NCBI RefSeq assembly: GCF_037042905.1 | Contig: NC_087253.1 | Span: forward strand, 8,792,501 to 8,856,500 | Origin: Lytechinus pictus | Taxonomy: Eukaryota; Echinodermata; Echinoidea; Temnopleuroida; Toxopneustidae | Length of the DNA: 64,000 bases | Direction of reading: 5' to 3' | Part shown: one piece after another, positions 42,471 through 55,212 of the stretch | Position numbering within the stretch: position 1 is the stretch's first letter | How the letters are laid out: every line of letters starts with the position of its first letter | The notes under the pieces: generated by a model | The model's input: the letters and a program-made list of their open reading frames with translations, nothing else | The model's database searches: none | What the model was told of the DNA's origin: nothing | Translations under genes and position numbers: made by a program

Positions 42471-44215
42471 AAAAGGATGCCTAATTTCTTTGACTTATCC
42501 TGAAGCGCTTCATTTTGAATTATAAAGAAACTTAAAAGACATTCAACATTTCAAACTGAAGGCGAAAAACAGGACATGAGATGAATGCGCAGGGACATGA
42601 AGTTTAATAGAATTTGATAAAGAATATTGTACTTTTTTATTTAATACGACACAAATTTTATACCTTCCTCTTTTTAAATTAGGAACCTGTTTGCCCCAAA
42701 ATTATGGTTGTTTAGTAATGAGTTGAAAAGCGGAAGAAGTTGCCTTCATGGAGGTGACGGCAGAAATTGATATAAATATTTTACCCGCCCGGAGCCGACC
42801 CGACCAGAAGTTGCGCGATCAATAAAAAAAAAGATAACTTCATATACTTGGGCCTAACCTTACTCTAATTCTATGCCCTAATGTATACATTTGAACTTTA
42901 ACTGGCAAGAAAAACATATTGCTGAGGTGGGCTGAGCCTTACTTACACTAACTTCCCTTTGTGTCTGCCTACTCCTTTTCTTTCATCCCCTTCACTAACC
43001 TGATTGGTCTTCTCTACTCACTAATGCCCATTTTGTCTCCTTGTTTCTAGTGTTGCTGTAGCTTGTTTGTGGTCTATATTATGGTTGTTCCACTTTCTAT
43101 GTTTGTCATTTTGCCTCCGACGAAGATTCTGCTAGGATCGAAAGCTTAGGCCCCTTTTTGACTTTATAATAATCACAAACACGTTCAATTTATATAAGAG
43201 CTGACGCAGCAGGCAAAAAACATGATCATAGAAGATGTGAAAACATTGTGATCAAAATACAAATTGGTTGAATAGACACATGGAATTATTTGAACCAGTG
43301 TTTCCACTTTGAAGGAAATTTCCCGAAATCCGGATCATTTTCAGGTAATTTTCGGGGAAATTAACAAATTCTAGGAAATTCCGGGAAATCAGAAAATTAC
43401 AATCAAACGTAGCAACTTTCAATATTCATGTAAAAAAAATGTTTGCCTTATACGTAGCTCAAAATTTTCTGCTCGCGCTCCGCGCTCACATTTTGTAATT
43501 TTGCTATTTCCAATTAAAAAGTGCATTTAACAAAAAAGGTTAAATTCCTTGATTTTGGTCACTTGGACCAAGTTTTGGCTCGCTTTGCTATTGCCCGATT
43601 TTTCTTTAAAAAATAAAGTTTCAAAATTCCGGGAAATGTCTATGAATTTCAGGAAATTTGAGATTCTGTTTCGAGAAATCTCTTGCTGAATTCCTTGGAC
43701 TTTATCATACTTTTTCATTTTGTCATTGTAAAATTATACATGCTACATGCAGGCGTAAAACATAGGAAACTGCGTGTAAGATTCGTTTTTATTATTATCA
43801 TAAGCGTCCATCCAGATTCCAGCAAACCGAATTGATATTTTATTTAGAATCTAGGATTCGCTCTTATTTTATAAACGTTCACTTAGTTGAACATTGAGGT
43901 GTCCAGAAACCAATGAACAGGCCTACCCAGCAGTATGAAATAAATAAAATATCATAAATAATAGACAAAATAATAAATAAAGACAAACAAACCCAACTCT
44001 CCTCACACTTCTACAGATACATGCGCTTAAAAAAAAATAAGTGATCAAAAGATAGCTAGTTTGTGTTAAAAAAAAAACAATACGAACATGTAACATGACT
44101 AGGGAGGATTTGCAAGAAAATATTTGCAATAATCTGCAAATTTTCAAGTTATAAGTCAAATTTAACTGAAGCAAATCAATTAATAAAATAGTTATTGATG
44201 CAAGAAGTAGACCAG

Positions 44216-44475
44216 GGCCCCGTCTTACAAAAACTTACGATTGATCAGATCAATCTCAAATATATGGAAATCTATCATTGTTTTCTTTAGGAACTTCATT
44301 CTATTTTCATTGAAAACAACAAGAAGCATTCCGATTTGTCAAGAAAACAGTGAATGTGTGAATATACGTCATTTATGTAAAATATTTTGAACCAACAAGT
44401 ATTTTAGATATTGATGCTGTTGGCTTTCCATAGTTACGATTGATCAAATCAATCGCAACTCTTTGTAAGACGGGA
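44216..44475. mobile_element. MITE of the GGCCCCGTCTTACAAA family, array unit 2
   Basis: Same element as 40581-40840, shifted by 3635 bp. Confidence 0.8.
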
Positions 44476-44625
44476 TTCAACATTTCAAGTGCAAATTTAC
44501 AATTAATTGTAAGACTGAATATGGTTGATTTTAGGACCAATAATTGACCTGTAATCGATTGCAAATTTCTTGCGAAACCCCATATGAGTTAAAAATTAAT
44601 TGAAATCAAAGAAACTGCACATTAC

Positions 44626-45217
44626 CAGTTGTTGATGGCAACATCGTGGTAGTATTCATGTCCACTGTGGCCATGGTGGGGGATGTTGTATTGTCGGGTT
44701 CTGTAGTATTACTGTTTATTGTGGTCATGATGGAAGTAGGGGTTGTGACATTCATGGTAACACCTGTTGTAGAACTCCCTGAATCTGTGGTAGCGGTGGT
44801 ATCTGAATCCGTTGCGTTATTTGTTGCGGTGAACTCTGCGTCAGTGGTTGATGTAGGAGTTGTTTCATTCATGGTACCATCTGTTGTAGAACTCCCTGAA
44901 TCTGTGGTAGTGGTGGTATCTGTGGTAGTGGTATCCGTTGCGTTATATGTTGTGAAGGACCCAGCGTCAGTGGTATTCGATGTTGTCATGATTTGGGTAG
45001 ATGTTGTCGAGGAGTATGTGGATGAAGACTCCATGCCAGACGTTGGGATAGGAGACATTGTTTCTGTTGTGTCGACAGTAGCATCCATTGTTGATGGAGA
45101 AGTGTTAGTACCATTTGTAGGCATGTCAGTTGTGGTTGTTGCCGCGATATCCAACGAAGAATATGATACGATTAAAACTAGGACAGCCACCCGCCTTGCA
45201 ATCCGGCAGCTAACCAT
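44626..45217 (-). CDS. Mucin-like secreted protein, first exon (array unit 2)
   Basis: The protein is identical to the unit 1 exon, with the same Kozak start, signal peptide, Thr/Ser-rich body and phase-1 donor. Transcripts starting here would have to splice past unit 1 to reach 36832, or be processed within the array. Confidence 0.7.
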
Positions 45218-47850
45218 GGTGGTGGACTTTCCTCAATCTATAAAGCAATCAAAGATTTTAAAACAATGAACTAAGTTGTATTTTTTTTAATAACATAACG
45301 ATTTAAGAAGCATGCAAAGGTTGCCACTATAAGCTCAGCTTTACTGCGTGGCAACCCCGGAAAACAATATCAAATTATATTTAATAATGCTGTCTTAAAG
45401 TAAGAGTGCAGATGTATACAACCGCGTAGCCAGGATTTCATTTTGGAGGAGGCGGTAAATGGACGCGAAGCGTGCCAACACTTACAGAGCGCGCGAAGCG
45501 CGCTCCCTAGGTGGTGGGTGCAGGGAGAAGCTTTTGGTGTTTTGGTGTTTCATAAATTAAAATGAAAAGGAGCCGTCTCTCTTGTCTCTAGTACCTATAT
45601 CAGCTCCAATTCAGTTGATTATATTGTTATTTTGAACCTTGTTTTCATGAACCTTGTATTAAAAAAAAAATTGTGAACGCACAAAAAATGAATACAATGG
45701 AGGAAATTAAAATAATAATAACCCCGCGCGAAGCGCGGAAGCTTTAGCGTTTTATCAAATTTTTTGCCATGAAAAGGGTCCCGAGAAAAGGGTATTCTCA
45801 AACATAAATTATATTGAGTACTTCCCCTGGAAAGATCAGATTTGATTACAAACAATTTAGCGACAGTGCATATCTTTAACTCGCAAAACAGAGGAGGAGA
45901 AGTGTATATGCCGGGGGAAGATATTCCTCCCCGCGCAGAGCAACGAAACTCTGAAATTTCAAAGGGCGGACGTTTCATCAAATGCAGATATCTCCAATAC
46001 CCCATCGGCTCTGATTTAATTAATTTTCTAAGATTATTGAACTTCATTACACGGAAAATAGTGCGCAAAAAGTTGAAACTTCTGTGATTTATTGAAATTA
46101 TATAAAAAAGGATGCCTAATTTCTTTGACTTATCCTGAAGCGCTTCATTTTGAATTATAAAGAAACTTAAAAGACATTCAACATTTCAAACTGAAGGCGA
46201 AAAACAGGACATGAGATGAATGCGCAGGGACATGAAGTTTAATAGAATTTGATAAAGAATATTGTACTTTTTTATTTAATACGACACAAATTTTATACCT
46301 TCCTCTTTTTAAATTAGGAACCTGTTTGCCCCAAAATTATGGTTGTTTAGTAATGAGTTGAAAAGCGGAAGAAGTTGCCTTCATGGAGGTGACGGCAGAA
46401 ATTGATATAAATATTTTACCCGCCCGGAGCCGACCCGACCAGAAGTTGCGCGATCAATAAAAAAAAAGATAACTTCATATACTTGGGCCTAACCTTACTC
46501 TAATTCTATGCCCTAATGTATACATTTGAACTTTAACTGGCAAGAAAAACATATTGCTGAGGTGGGCTGAGCCTTACTTACACTAACTTCCCTTTGTGTC
46601 TGCCTACTCCTTTTCTTTCATCCCCTTCACTAACCTGATTGGTCTTCTCTACTCACTAATGCCCATTTTGTCTCCTTGTTTCTAGTGTTGCTGTAGCTTG
46701 TTTGTGGTCTATATTATGGTTGTTCCACTTTCTATGTTTGTCATTTTGCCTCCGACGAAGATTCTGCTAGGATCGAAAGCTTAGGCCCCTTTTTGACTTT
46801 ATAATAATCACAAACACGTTCAATTTATATAAGAGCTGACGCAGCAGGCAAAAAACATGATCATAGAAGATGTGAAAACATTGTGATCAAAATACAAATT
46901 GGTTGAATAGACACATGGAATTATTTGAACCAGTGTTTCCACTTTGAAGGAAATTTCCCGAAATCCGGATCATTTTCAGGTAATTTTCGGGGAAATTAAC
47001 AAATTCTAGGAAATTCCGGGAAATCAGAAAATTACAATCAAACGTAGCAACTTTCAATATTCATGTAAAAAAAATGTTTGCCTTATACGTAGCTCAAAAT
47101 TTTCTGCTCGCGCTCCGCGCTCACATTTTGTAATTTTGCTATTTCCAATTAAAAAGTGCATTTAACAAAAAAGGTTAAATTCCTTGATTTTGGTCACTTG
47201 GACCAAGTTTTGGCTCGCTTTGCTATTGCCCGATTTTTCTTTAAAAAATAAAGTTTCAAAATTCCGGGAAATGTCTATGAATTTCAGGAAATTTGAGATT
47301 CTGTTTCGAGAAATCTCTTGCTGAATTCCTTGGACTTTATCATACTTTTTCATTTTGTCATTGTAAAATTATACATGCTACATGCAGGCGTAAAACATAG
47401 GAAACTGCGTGTAAGATTCGTTTTTATTATTATCATAAGCGTCCATCCAGATTCCAGCAAACCGAATTGATATTTTATTTAGAATCTAGGATTCGCTCTT
47501 ATTTTATAAACGTTCACTTAGTTGAACATTGAGGTGTCCAGAAACCAATGAACAGGCCTACCCAGCAGTATGAAATAAATAAAATATCATAAATAATAGA
47601 CAAAATAATAAATAAAGACAAACAAACCCAACTCTCCTCACACTTCTACAGATACATGCGCTTAAAAAAAAATAAGTGATCAAAAGATAGCTAGTTTGTG
47701 TTAAAAAAAAAACAATACGAACATGTAACATGACTAGGGAGGATTTGCAAGAAAATATTTGCAATAATCTGCAAATTTTCAAGTTATAAGTCAAATTTAA
47801 CTGAAGCAAATCAATTAATAAAATAGTTATTGATGCAAGAAGTAGACCAG

Positions 47851-48110
47851 GGCCCCGTCTTACAAAAACTTACGATTGATCAGATCAATCTCAAATATAT
47901 GGAAATCTATCATTGTTTTCTTTAGGAACTTCATTCTATTTTCATTGAAAACAACAAGAAGCATTCCGATTTGTCAAGAAAACAGTGAATGTGTGAATAT
48001 ACGTCATTTATGTAAAATATTTTGAACCAACAAGTATTTTAGATATTGATGCTGTTGGCTTTCCATAGTTACGATTGATCAAATCAATCGCAACTCTTTG
48101 TAAGACGGGA
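47851..48110. mobile_element. MITE of the GGCCCCGTCTTACAAA family, array unit 3
   Basis: Same element as 40581-40840, shifted by 7270 bp. Confidence 0.8.
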
Positions 48111-48260
48111 TTCAACATTTCAAGTGCAAATTTACAATTAATTGTAAGACTGAATATGGTTGATTTTAGGACCAATAATTGACCTGTAATCGATTGCAAA
48201 TTTCTTGCGAAACCCCATATGAGTTAAAAATTAATTGAAATCAAAGAAACTGCACATTAC

Positions 48261-48852
48261 CAGTTGTTGATGGCAACATCGTGGTAGTATTCATGTCCAC
48301 TGTGGCCATGGTGGGGGATGTTGTATTGTCGGGTTCTGTAGTATTACTGTTTATTGTGGTCATGATGGAAGTAGGGGTTGTGACATTCATGGTAACACCT
48401 GTTGTAGAACTCCCTGAATCTGTGGTAGCGGTGGTATCTGAATCCGTTGCGTTATTTGTTGCGGTGAACTCTGCGTCAGTGGTTGATGTAGGAGTTGTTT
48501 CATTCATGGTACCATCTGTTGTAGAACTCCCTGAATCTGTGGTAGTGGTGGTATCTGTGGTAGTGGTATCCGTTGCGTTATATGTTGTGAAGGACCCAGC
48601 GTCAGTGGTATTCGATGTTGTCATGATTTGGGTAGATGTTGTCGAGGAGTATGTGGATGAAGACTCCATGCCAGACGTTGGGATAGGAGACATTGTTTCT
48701 GTTGTGTCGACAGTAGCATCCATTGTTGATGGAGAAGTGTTAGTACCATTTGTAGGCATGTCAGTTGTGGTTGTTGCCGCGATATCCAACGAAGAATATG
48801 ATACGATTAAAACTAGGACAGCCACCCGCCTTGCAATCCGGCAGCTAACCAT
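48261..48852 (-). CDS. Mucin-like secreted protein, first exon (array unit 3)
   Basis: The protein is identical to the unit 1 exon, with the same start, signal peptide and donor. Confidence 0.7.
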
Positions 48853-49507
48853 GGTGGTGGACTTTCCTCAATCTATAAAGCAATCAAAGATTTTAAAACA
48901 ATGAACTAAGTTGTATTTTTTTTAATAACATAACGATTTAAGAAGCATGCAAAGGTTGCCACTATAAGCTCAGCTTTACTGCGTGGCAACCCCGGAAAAC
49001 AATATCAAATTATATTTAATAATGCTGTCTTAAAGTAAGAGTGCAGATGTATACAACCGCGTAGCCAGGATTTCATTTTGGAGGAGGCGGTAAATGGACG
49101 CGAAGCGTGCCAACACTTACAGAGCGCGCGAAGCGCGCTCCCTAGGTGGTGGGTGCAGGGAGAAGCTTTTGGTGTTTTGGTGTTTCATAAATTAAAATGA
49201 AAAGGAGCCGTCTCTCTTGTCTCTAGTACCTATATCAGCTCCAATTCAGTTGATTATATTGTTATTTTGAACCTTGTTTTCATGAACCTTGTATTAAAAA
49301 AAAAATTGTGAACGCACAAAAAATGAATACAATGGAGGAAATTAAAATAATAATAACCCCGCGCGAAGCGCGGAAGCTTTAGCGTTTTATCAAATTTTTT
49401 GCCATGAAAAGGGTCCCGAGAAAAGGGTATTCTCAAACATAAATTATATTGAGTACTTCCCCTGGAAAGATCAGATTTGATTACAAACAATTTAGCGACA
49501 GTGCATA

Positions 49508-49703
49508 CACTCTTAAAAATGTTGGGCAACATACGGTCCACACAACAATTGGTTAAAACTTTATCCAATTCTGGGTAGTTTTACACCAATACTGTGTAGT
49601 TTTCACCCAAAGCACACATTATTGGTGTAAAACTACCCAGAATTGGATAAAGTTTTAACCAATTGTTGTGTGGACCGTATGTTGCCCAACATTTTTAAGA
49701 GTG
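49508..49703. mobile_element. Foldback MITE in array unit 3, TA target
   Basis: Two ~84-nt arms are inverted copies. The left begins CACTCTTAAAAATGTTGGGC and the right ends GCCCAACATTTTTAAGAGTG, with a spacer of about 28 nt. It is flanked by TA on both sides, while the empty site in units 1 and 2 reads GTGCATATCTTT. TA duplication with long TIRs fits a Tc1/mariner-type non-autonomous element. Confidence 0.92.
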
Positions 49704-51683
49704 TATCTTTAACTCGCAAAACAGAGGAGGAGAAGTGTATATGCCGGGGGAAGATATTCCTCCCCGCGCAGAGCAACGAAACTCTGAAATTTCAAAGGGC
49801 GGACGTTTCATCAAATGCAGATATCTCCAATACCCCATCGGCTCTGATTTAATTAATTTTCTAAGATTATTGAACTTCATTACACGGAAAATAGTGCGCA
49901 AAAAGTTGAAACTTCTGTGATTTATTGAAATTATATAAAAAAGGATGCCTAATTTCTTTGACTTATCCTGAAGCGCTTCATTTTGAATTATAAAGAAACT
50001 TAAAAGACATTCAACATTTCAAACTGAAGGCGAAAAACAGGACATGAGATGAATGCGCAGGGACATGAAGTTTAATAGAATTTGATAAAGAATATTGTAC
50101 TTTTTTATTTAATACGACACAAATTTTATACCTTCCTCTTTTTAAATTAGGAACCTGTTTGCCCCAAAATTATGGTTGTTTAGTAATGAGTTGAAAAGCG
50201 GAAGAAGTTGCCTTCATGGAGGTGACGGCAGAAATTGATATAAATATTTTACCCGCCCGGAGCCGACCCGACCAGAAGTTGCGCGATCAATACAAAAAAA
50301 GATAACTTCATATACTTGGGCCTAACCTTACTCTAATTCTATGCCCTAATGTATACATTTGAACTTTAACTGGCAAGAAAAACATATTGCTGAGGTGGGC
50401 TGAGCCTTACTTACACTAACTTCCCTTTGTGTCTGCCTACTCCTTTTCTTTCATCCCCTTCACTAACCTGATTGGTCTTCTCTACTCACTAATGCCCATT
50501 TTGTCTCCTTGTTTCTAGTGTTGCTGTAGCTTGTTTGTGGTCTATATTATGGTTGTTCCACTTTCTATGTTTGTCATTTTGCCTCCGACGAAGATTCTGC
50601 TAGGATCGAAAGCTTAGGCCCCTTTTTGACTTTATAATAATCACAAACACGTTCAATTTATATAAGAGCTGACGCAGCAGGCAAAAAACATGATCATAGA
50701 AGATGTGAAAACATTGTGATCAAAATACAAATTGGTTGAATAGACACATGGAATTATTTGAACCAGTGTTTCCACTTTGAAGGAAATTTCCCGAAATCCG
50801 GATCATTTTCAGGTAATTTTCGGGGAAATTAACAAATTCTAGGAAATTCCGGGAAATCAGAAAATTACAATCAAACGTAGCAACTTTCAATATTCATGTA
50901 AAAAAAATGTTTGCCTTATACGTAGCTCAAAATTTTCTGCTCGCGCTCCGCGCTCACATTTTGTAATTTTGCTATTTCCAATTAAAAAGTGCATTTAACA
51001 AAAAAGGTTAAATTCCTTGATTTTGGTCACTTGGACCAAGTTTTGGCTCGCTTTGCTATTGCCCGATTTTTCTTTAAAAAATAAAGTTTCAAAATTCCGG
51101 GAAATGTCTATGAATTTCAGGAAATTTGAGATTCTGTTTCGAGAAATCTCTTGCTGAATTCCTTGGACTTTATCATACTTTTTCATTTTGTCATTGTAAA
51201 ATTATACATGCTACATGCAGGCGTAAAACATAGGAAACTGCGTGTAAGATTCGTTTTTATTATTATCATAAGCGTCCATCCAGATTCCAGCAAACCGAAT
51301 TGATATTTTATTTAGAATCTAGGATTCGCTCTTATTTTATAAACGTTCACTTAGTTGAACATTGAGGTGTCCAGAAACCAATGAACAGGCCTACCCAGCA
51401 GTATGAAATAAATAAAATATCATAAATAATAGACAAAATAATAAATAAAGACAAACAAACCCAACTCTCCTCACACTTCTACAGATACATGCGCTTAAAA
51501 AAAAATAAGTGATCAAAAGATAGCTAGTTTGTGTTAAAAAAAAAACAATACGAACATGTAACATGACTAGGGAGGATTTGCAAGAAAATATTTGCAATAA
51601 TCTGCAAATTTTCAAGTTATAAGTCAAATTTAACTGAAGCAAATCAATTAATAAAATAGTTATTGATGCAAGAAGTAGACCAG

Positions 51684-51943
51684 GGCCCCGTCTTACAAAA
51701 ACTTACGATTGATCAGATCAATCTCAAATATATGGAAATCTATCATTGTTTTCTTTAGGAACTTCATTCTATTTTCATTGAAAACAACAAGAAGCATTCC
51801 GATTTGTCAAGAAAACAGTGAATGTGTGAATATACGTCATTTATGTAAAATATTTTGAACCAACAAGTATTTTAGATATTGATGCTGTTGGCTTTCCATA
51901 GTTACGATTGATCAAATCAATCGCAACTCTTTGTAAGACGGGA
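51684..51943. mobile_element. MITE of the GGCCCCGTCTTACAAA family, array unit 4
   Basis: Same element as 40581-40840, shifted by 11103 bp. Confidence 0.8.
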
Positions 51944-52093
51944 TTCAACATTTCAAGTGCAAATTTACAATTAATTGTAAGACTGAATATGGTTGATTTT
52001 AGGACCAATAATTGACCTGTAATCGATTGCAAATTTCTTGCGAAACCCCATATGAGTTAAAAATTAATTGAAATCAAAGAAACTGCACATTAC

Positions 52094-52685
52094 CAGTTGT
52101 TGATGGCAACATCGTGGTAGTATTCATGTCCACTGTGGCCATGGTGGGGGATGTTGTATTGTCGGGTTCTGTAGTATTACTGTTTATTGTGGTCATGATG
52201 GAAGTAGGGGTTGTGACATTCATGGTAACACCTGTTGTAGAACTCCCTGAATCTGTGGTAGCGGTGGTATCTGAATCCGTTGCGTTATTTGTTGCGGTGA
52301 ACTCTGCGTCAGTGGTTGATGTAGGAGTTGTTTCATTCATGGTACCATCTGTTGTAGAACTCCCTGAATCTGTGGTAGTGGTGGTATCTGTGGTAGTGGT
52401 ATCCGTTGCGTTATATGTTGTGAAGGACCCAGCGTCAGTGGTATTCGATGTTGTCATGATTTGGGTAGATGTTGTCGAGGAGTATGTGGATGAAGACTCC
52501 ATGCCAGACGTTGGGATAGGAGACATTGTTTCTGTTGTGTCGACAGTAGCATCCATTGTTGATGGAGAAGTGTTAGTACCATTTGTAGGCATGTCAGTTG
52601 TGGTTGTTGCCGCGATATCCAACGAAGAATATGATACGATTAAAACTAGGACAGCCACCCGCCTTGCAATCCGGCAGCTAACCAT
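52094..52685 (-). CDS. Mucin-like secreted protein, first exon (array unit 4)
   Basis: The protein is identical to the other three first exons. It is the most upstream cassette on the minus strand, so its upstream region borders unique DNA and may differ in control from the internal units. Confidence 0.7.
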
Positions 52686-53340
52686 GGTGGTGGACTTTCC
52701 TCAATCTATAAAGCAATCAAAGATTTTAAAACAATGAACTAAGTTGTATTTTTTTTAATAACATAACGATTTAAGAAGCATGCAAAGGTTGCCACTATAA
52801 GCTCAGCTTTACTGCGTGGCAACCCCGGAAAACAATATCAAATTATATTTAATAATGCTGTCTTAAAGTAAGAGTGCAGATGTATACAACCGCGTAGCCA
52901 GGATTTCATTTTGGAGGAGGCGGTAAATGGACGCGAAGCGTGCCAACACTTACAGAGCGCGCGAAGCGCGCTCCCTAGGTGGTGGGTGCAGGGAGAAGCT
53001 TTTGGTGTTTTGGTGTTTCATAAATTAAAATGAAAAGGAGCCGTCTCTCTTGTCTCTAGTACCTATATCAGCTCCAATTCAGTTGATTATATTGTTATTT
53101 TGAACCTTGTTTTCATGAACCTTGTATTAAAAAAAAAATTGTGAACGCACAAAAAATGAATACAATGGAGGAAATTAAAATAATAATAACCCCGCGCGAA
53201 GCGCGGAAGCTTTAGCGTTTTATCAAATTTTTTGCCATGAAAAGGGTCCCGAGAAAAGGGTATTCTCAAACATAAATTATATTGAGTACTTCCCCTGGAA
53301 AGATCAGATTTGATTACAAACAATTTAGCGACAGTGCATA

Positions 53341-53536
53341 CACTCTTAAAAATGTTGGGCAACATACGGTCCACACAACAATTGGTTAAAACTTTATCCA
53401 ATTCTGGGTAGTTTTACACCAATACTGTGTAGTTTTCACCCAAAGCACACATTATTGGTGTAAAACTACCCAGAATTGGATAAAGTTTTAACCAATTGTT
53501 GTGTGGACCGTATGTTGCCCAACATTTTTAAGAGTG
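53341..53536. mobile_element. Foldback MITE in array unit 4
   Basis: Identical in place and sequence to 49508-49703, so it was copied with the unit rather than inserted twice. Confidence 0.92.
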
Positions 53537-54231
53537 TATCTTTAACTCGCAAAACAGAGGAGGAGAAGTGTATATGCCGGGGGAAGATATTCCTCCCCGC
53601 GCAGAGCAACGAAACTCTGAAATTTCAAAGGGCGGACGTTTCATCAAATGCAGATATCTCCAATACCCCATCGGCTCTGATTTAATTAATTTTCTAAGAT
53701 TATTGAACTTCATTACACGGAAAATAGTGCGCAAAAAGTTGAAACTTCTGTGATTTATTGAAATTATATAAAAAAGGATGCCTAATTTCTTTGACTTATC
53801 CTGAAGCGCTTCATTTTGAATTATAAAGAAACTTAAAAGACATTCAACATTTCAAACTGAAGGCGAAAAACAGGACATGAGATGAATGCGCAGGAACATG
53901 AAGTTTAATAGAATTTGATAAAGAATATTGTACTTTTTTATTTAATACGACACAAATTTTATACCTTCCTCTTTTTAAATTAGGAACCTGTTTGCCCCAA
54001 AATTATGGTTGTTTAGTAATGAGCTGAAAAGCGGAAGAAGTTGCCTTCATGGAGGTGACGGCAGAAATTGATATAAATATTTTACCCGCCCGGAGCCGAC
54101 CCGACCAGAAGTTGCGCGATCAATAAAAAAAAAGATAACTTCATATACTTGGGCCTAACCTTACTCTAATTCTATGCCCTAATGTATACATTTGAACTTT
54201 AACTGGCAAGAAAAACATATTGCTGAGGTGG

Positions 54232-54799
54232 AAAAACAGGGTTAGAGAAAGGTTGGGGGAAACAATGGAGATCTTCAATATTGTCATTAACCGCGCGCAG
54301 CGCGGAAGCAAAACTCATATATAAATTTAGAGCAAGAGTGAAGGAGTTTCTCTTTTGAGAAAAAAAATAAAGAATAAAAAGAAAAAAACCAAAGCTACCT
54401 TTCTTCCCTTTCCTCCCTTCCCTTTTCCTTTTCTCCTCTCTTTTTTTCCCTTCGTTTTTTTTTTTTTTTTTTTTAGGGGGGGGGACTGTTTTTTTTTGGG
54501 GGGGCGACCGCTCCCACCGCCCCCCTGGCTACGCGCCTGGATGTATAATGGGGGGGGGGGGGGCAATAACAATAATAATAACAATAACATCCAATAATGA
54601 TAATAATAATAACGTTAGAATTTGATAATAATAACAGTGATGGTAATAATAAACCACCAAATCCACTCTGTAGTGTGCTAATGAAAAGACACATAGAATC
54701 GAAGTACCATTATCCATTGCTCATGGTTAGTTTCATATACAAAATAAGAAAATAAATTACATGGAGGCTTTGTCAACATGGTTTCCCAAGTTGTAAAAT
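54232..54799. other. Array right flank, low-complexity
   Basis: The flank holds a purine/pyrimidine-rich patch (54355-54475), long T and G runs, GGCTACGCGCCTGG, which resembles repeat ends near 41790, and (AAT)n at 54565-54620. No gene was seen; the ORFs on both strands here are low-complexity. Confidence 0.5.
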
Positions 54800-54965
54800 A
54801 TTATTATTATTATTATTATTTATTCGGCAAATAATATTCAAAAAATTAATTTCAATGTAAACAATACAAAATAAGAAATATCAACCAGTGGAACGCCAGG
54901 GACAGAAAAAGTTAACTTAATTACTGTGGCATGAAGCCTCCTGTCTCGATTTCAATGGTTGATTT
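54800..54965 (-). mobile_element. 3' end of the CR1-like family (second copy)
   Basis: (TTA)n then TTTATTCGGCAA matches 5803-5830. ACTTAATTACTGT and the preceding GGGACAGAAAAAGTTA match 5925-5960. Only the 3' UTR is present. Confidence 0.7.
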
Positions 54966-55041
54966 ACAATATATATTAATAACTAAACAATAATGAAATA
55001 CTCATAATTATAAAGGGGTGTAGCATGCGATTAATACTATA

Positions 55042-55212
55042 CAAATATATAAGGCTTTGAGAAAGTATAGTGGGAATTATTTATCCGAGGTTGGACTGGC
55101 AATTACTATTTTTCCCAAGGGGCGAAGCCCCGAGGGAAAAATAGTTACATTGCCAGTCCAACCGAGGATTAATAATTCCCACTATGCTTTCGAAAGAAAC
55201 GCCTGATATATT
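55042..55212. repeat. Long palindrome, about 171 bp
   Basis: The centre is GGGGCGAAGCCCC (55119-55131). The arms extend outward through AATAGTAATTGCCAGTCCAA-like sequence and CCCACTAT to CAAATATAT / ATATATTTG, with few mismatches. It would extrude as a cruciform or fold as RNA. It is probably a foldback MITE. Confidence 0.8.

Larger units (their letters stand above)
39534..43168 (-). repeat. Tandem array unit 1 (3635 bp)
   Basis: The unit starts at ATAATCACAAACACG. It is the most diverged unit, with scattered single-base differences from units 2-4 (for example TATGTAAG for TATATAAG), yet the encoded first exon is identical. It lacks the 196-bp MITE. Confidence 0.95.
43169..46803 (-). repeat. 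Tandem array unit 2 (3635 bp)
   Basis: Nearly identical to unit 3 without its MITE, and very close to unit 1. The unit boundary is TTTATAATAATCACAAAC. Confidence 0.95.
46804..50636 (-). repeat. Tandem array unit 3 (3833 bp, with MITE insertion)
   Basis: Same unit plus 198 bp: a 196-bp foldback element and a duplicated TA. Confidence 0.95.
50637..54231 (-). repeat. Tandem array unit 4 (incomplete at its right end)
   Basis: The unit matches unit 3, including the MITE, until ATTGCTGAGGTGG at about 54231. There unique sequence starts, so the last ~240 bp of the unit are missing. Confidence 0.95.

Noticed and set aside
39534-54231. Array as a pure assembly duplication
   Set aside because: Unit 1 differs at scattered bases, units 3-4 carry a MITE with proper TA duplication, and unit 4 ends early. 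A simple assembler loop would not give this, though copy number still needs long reads.
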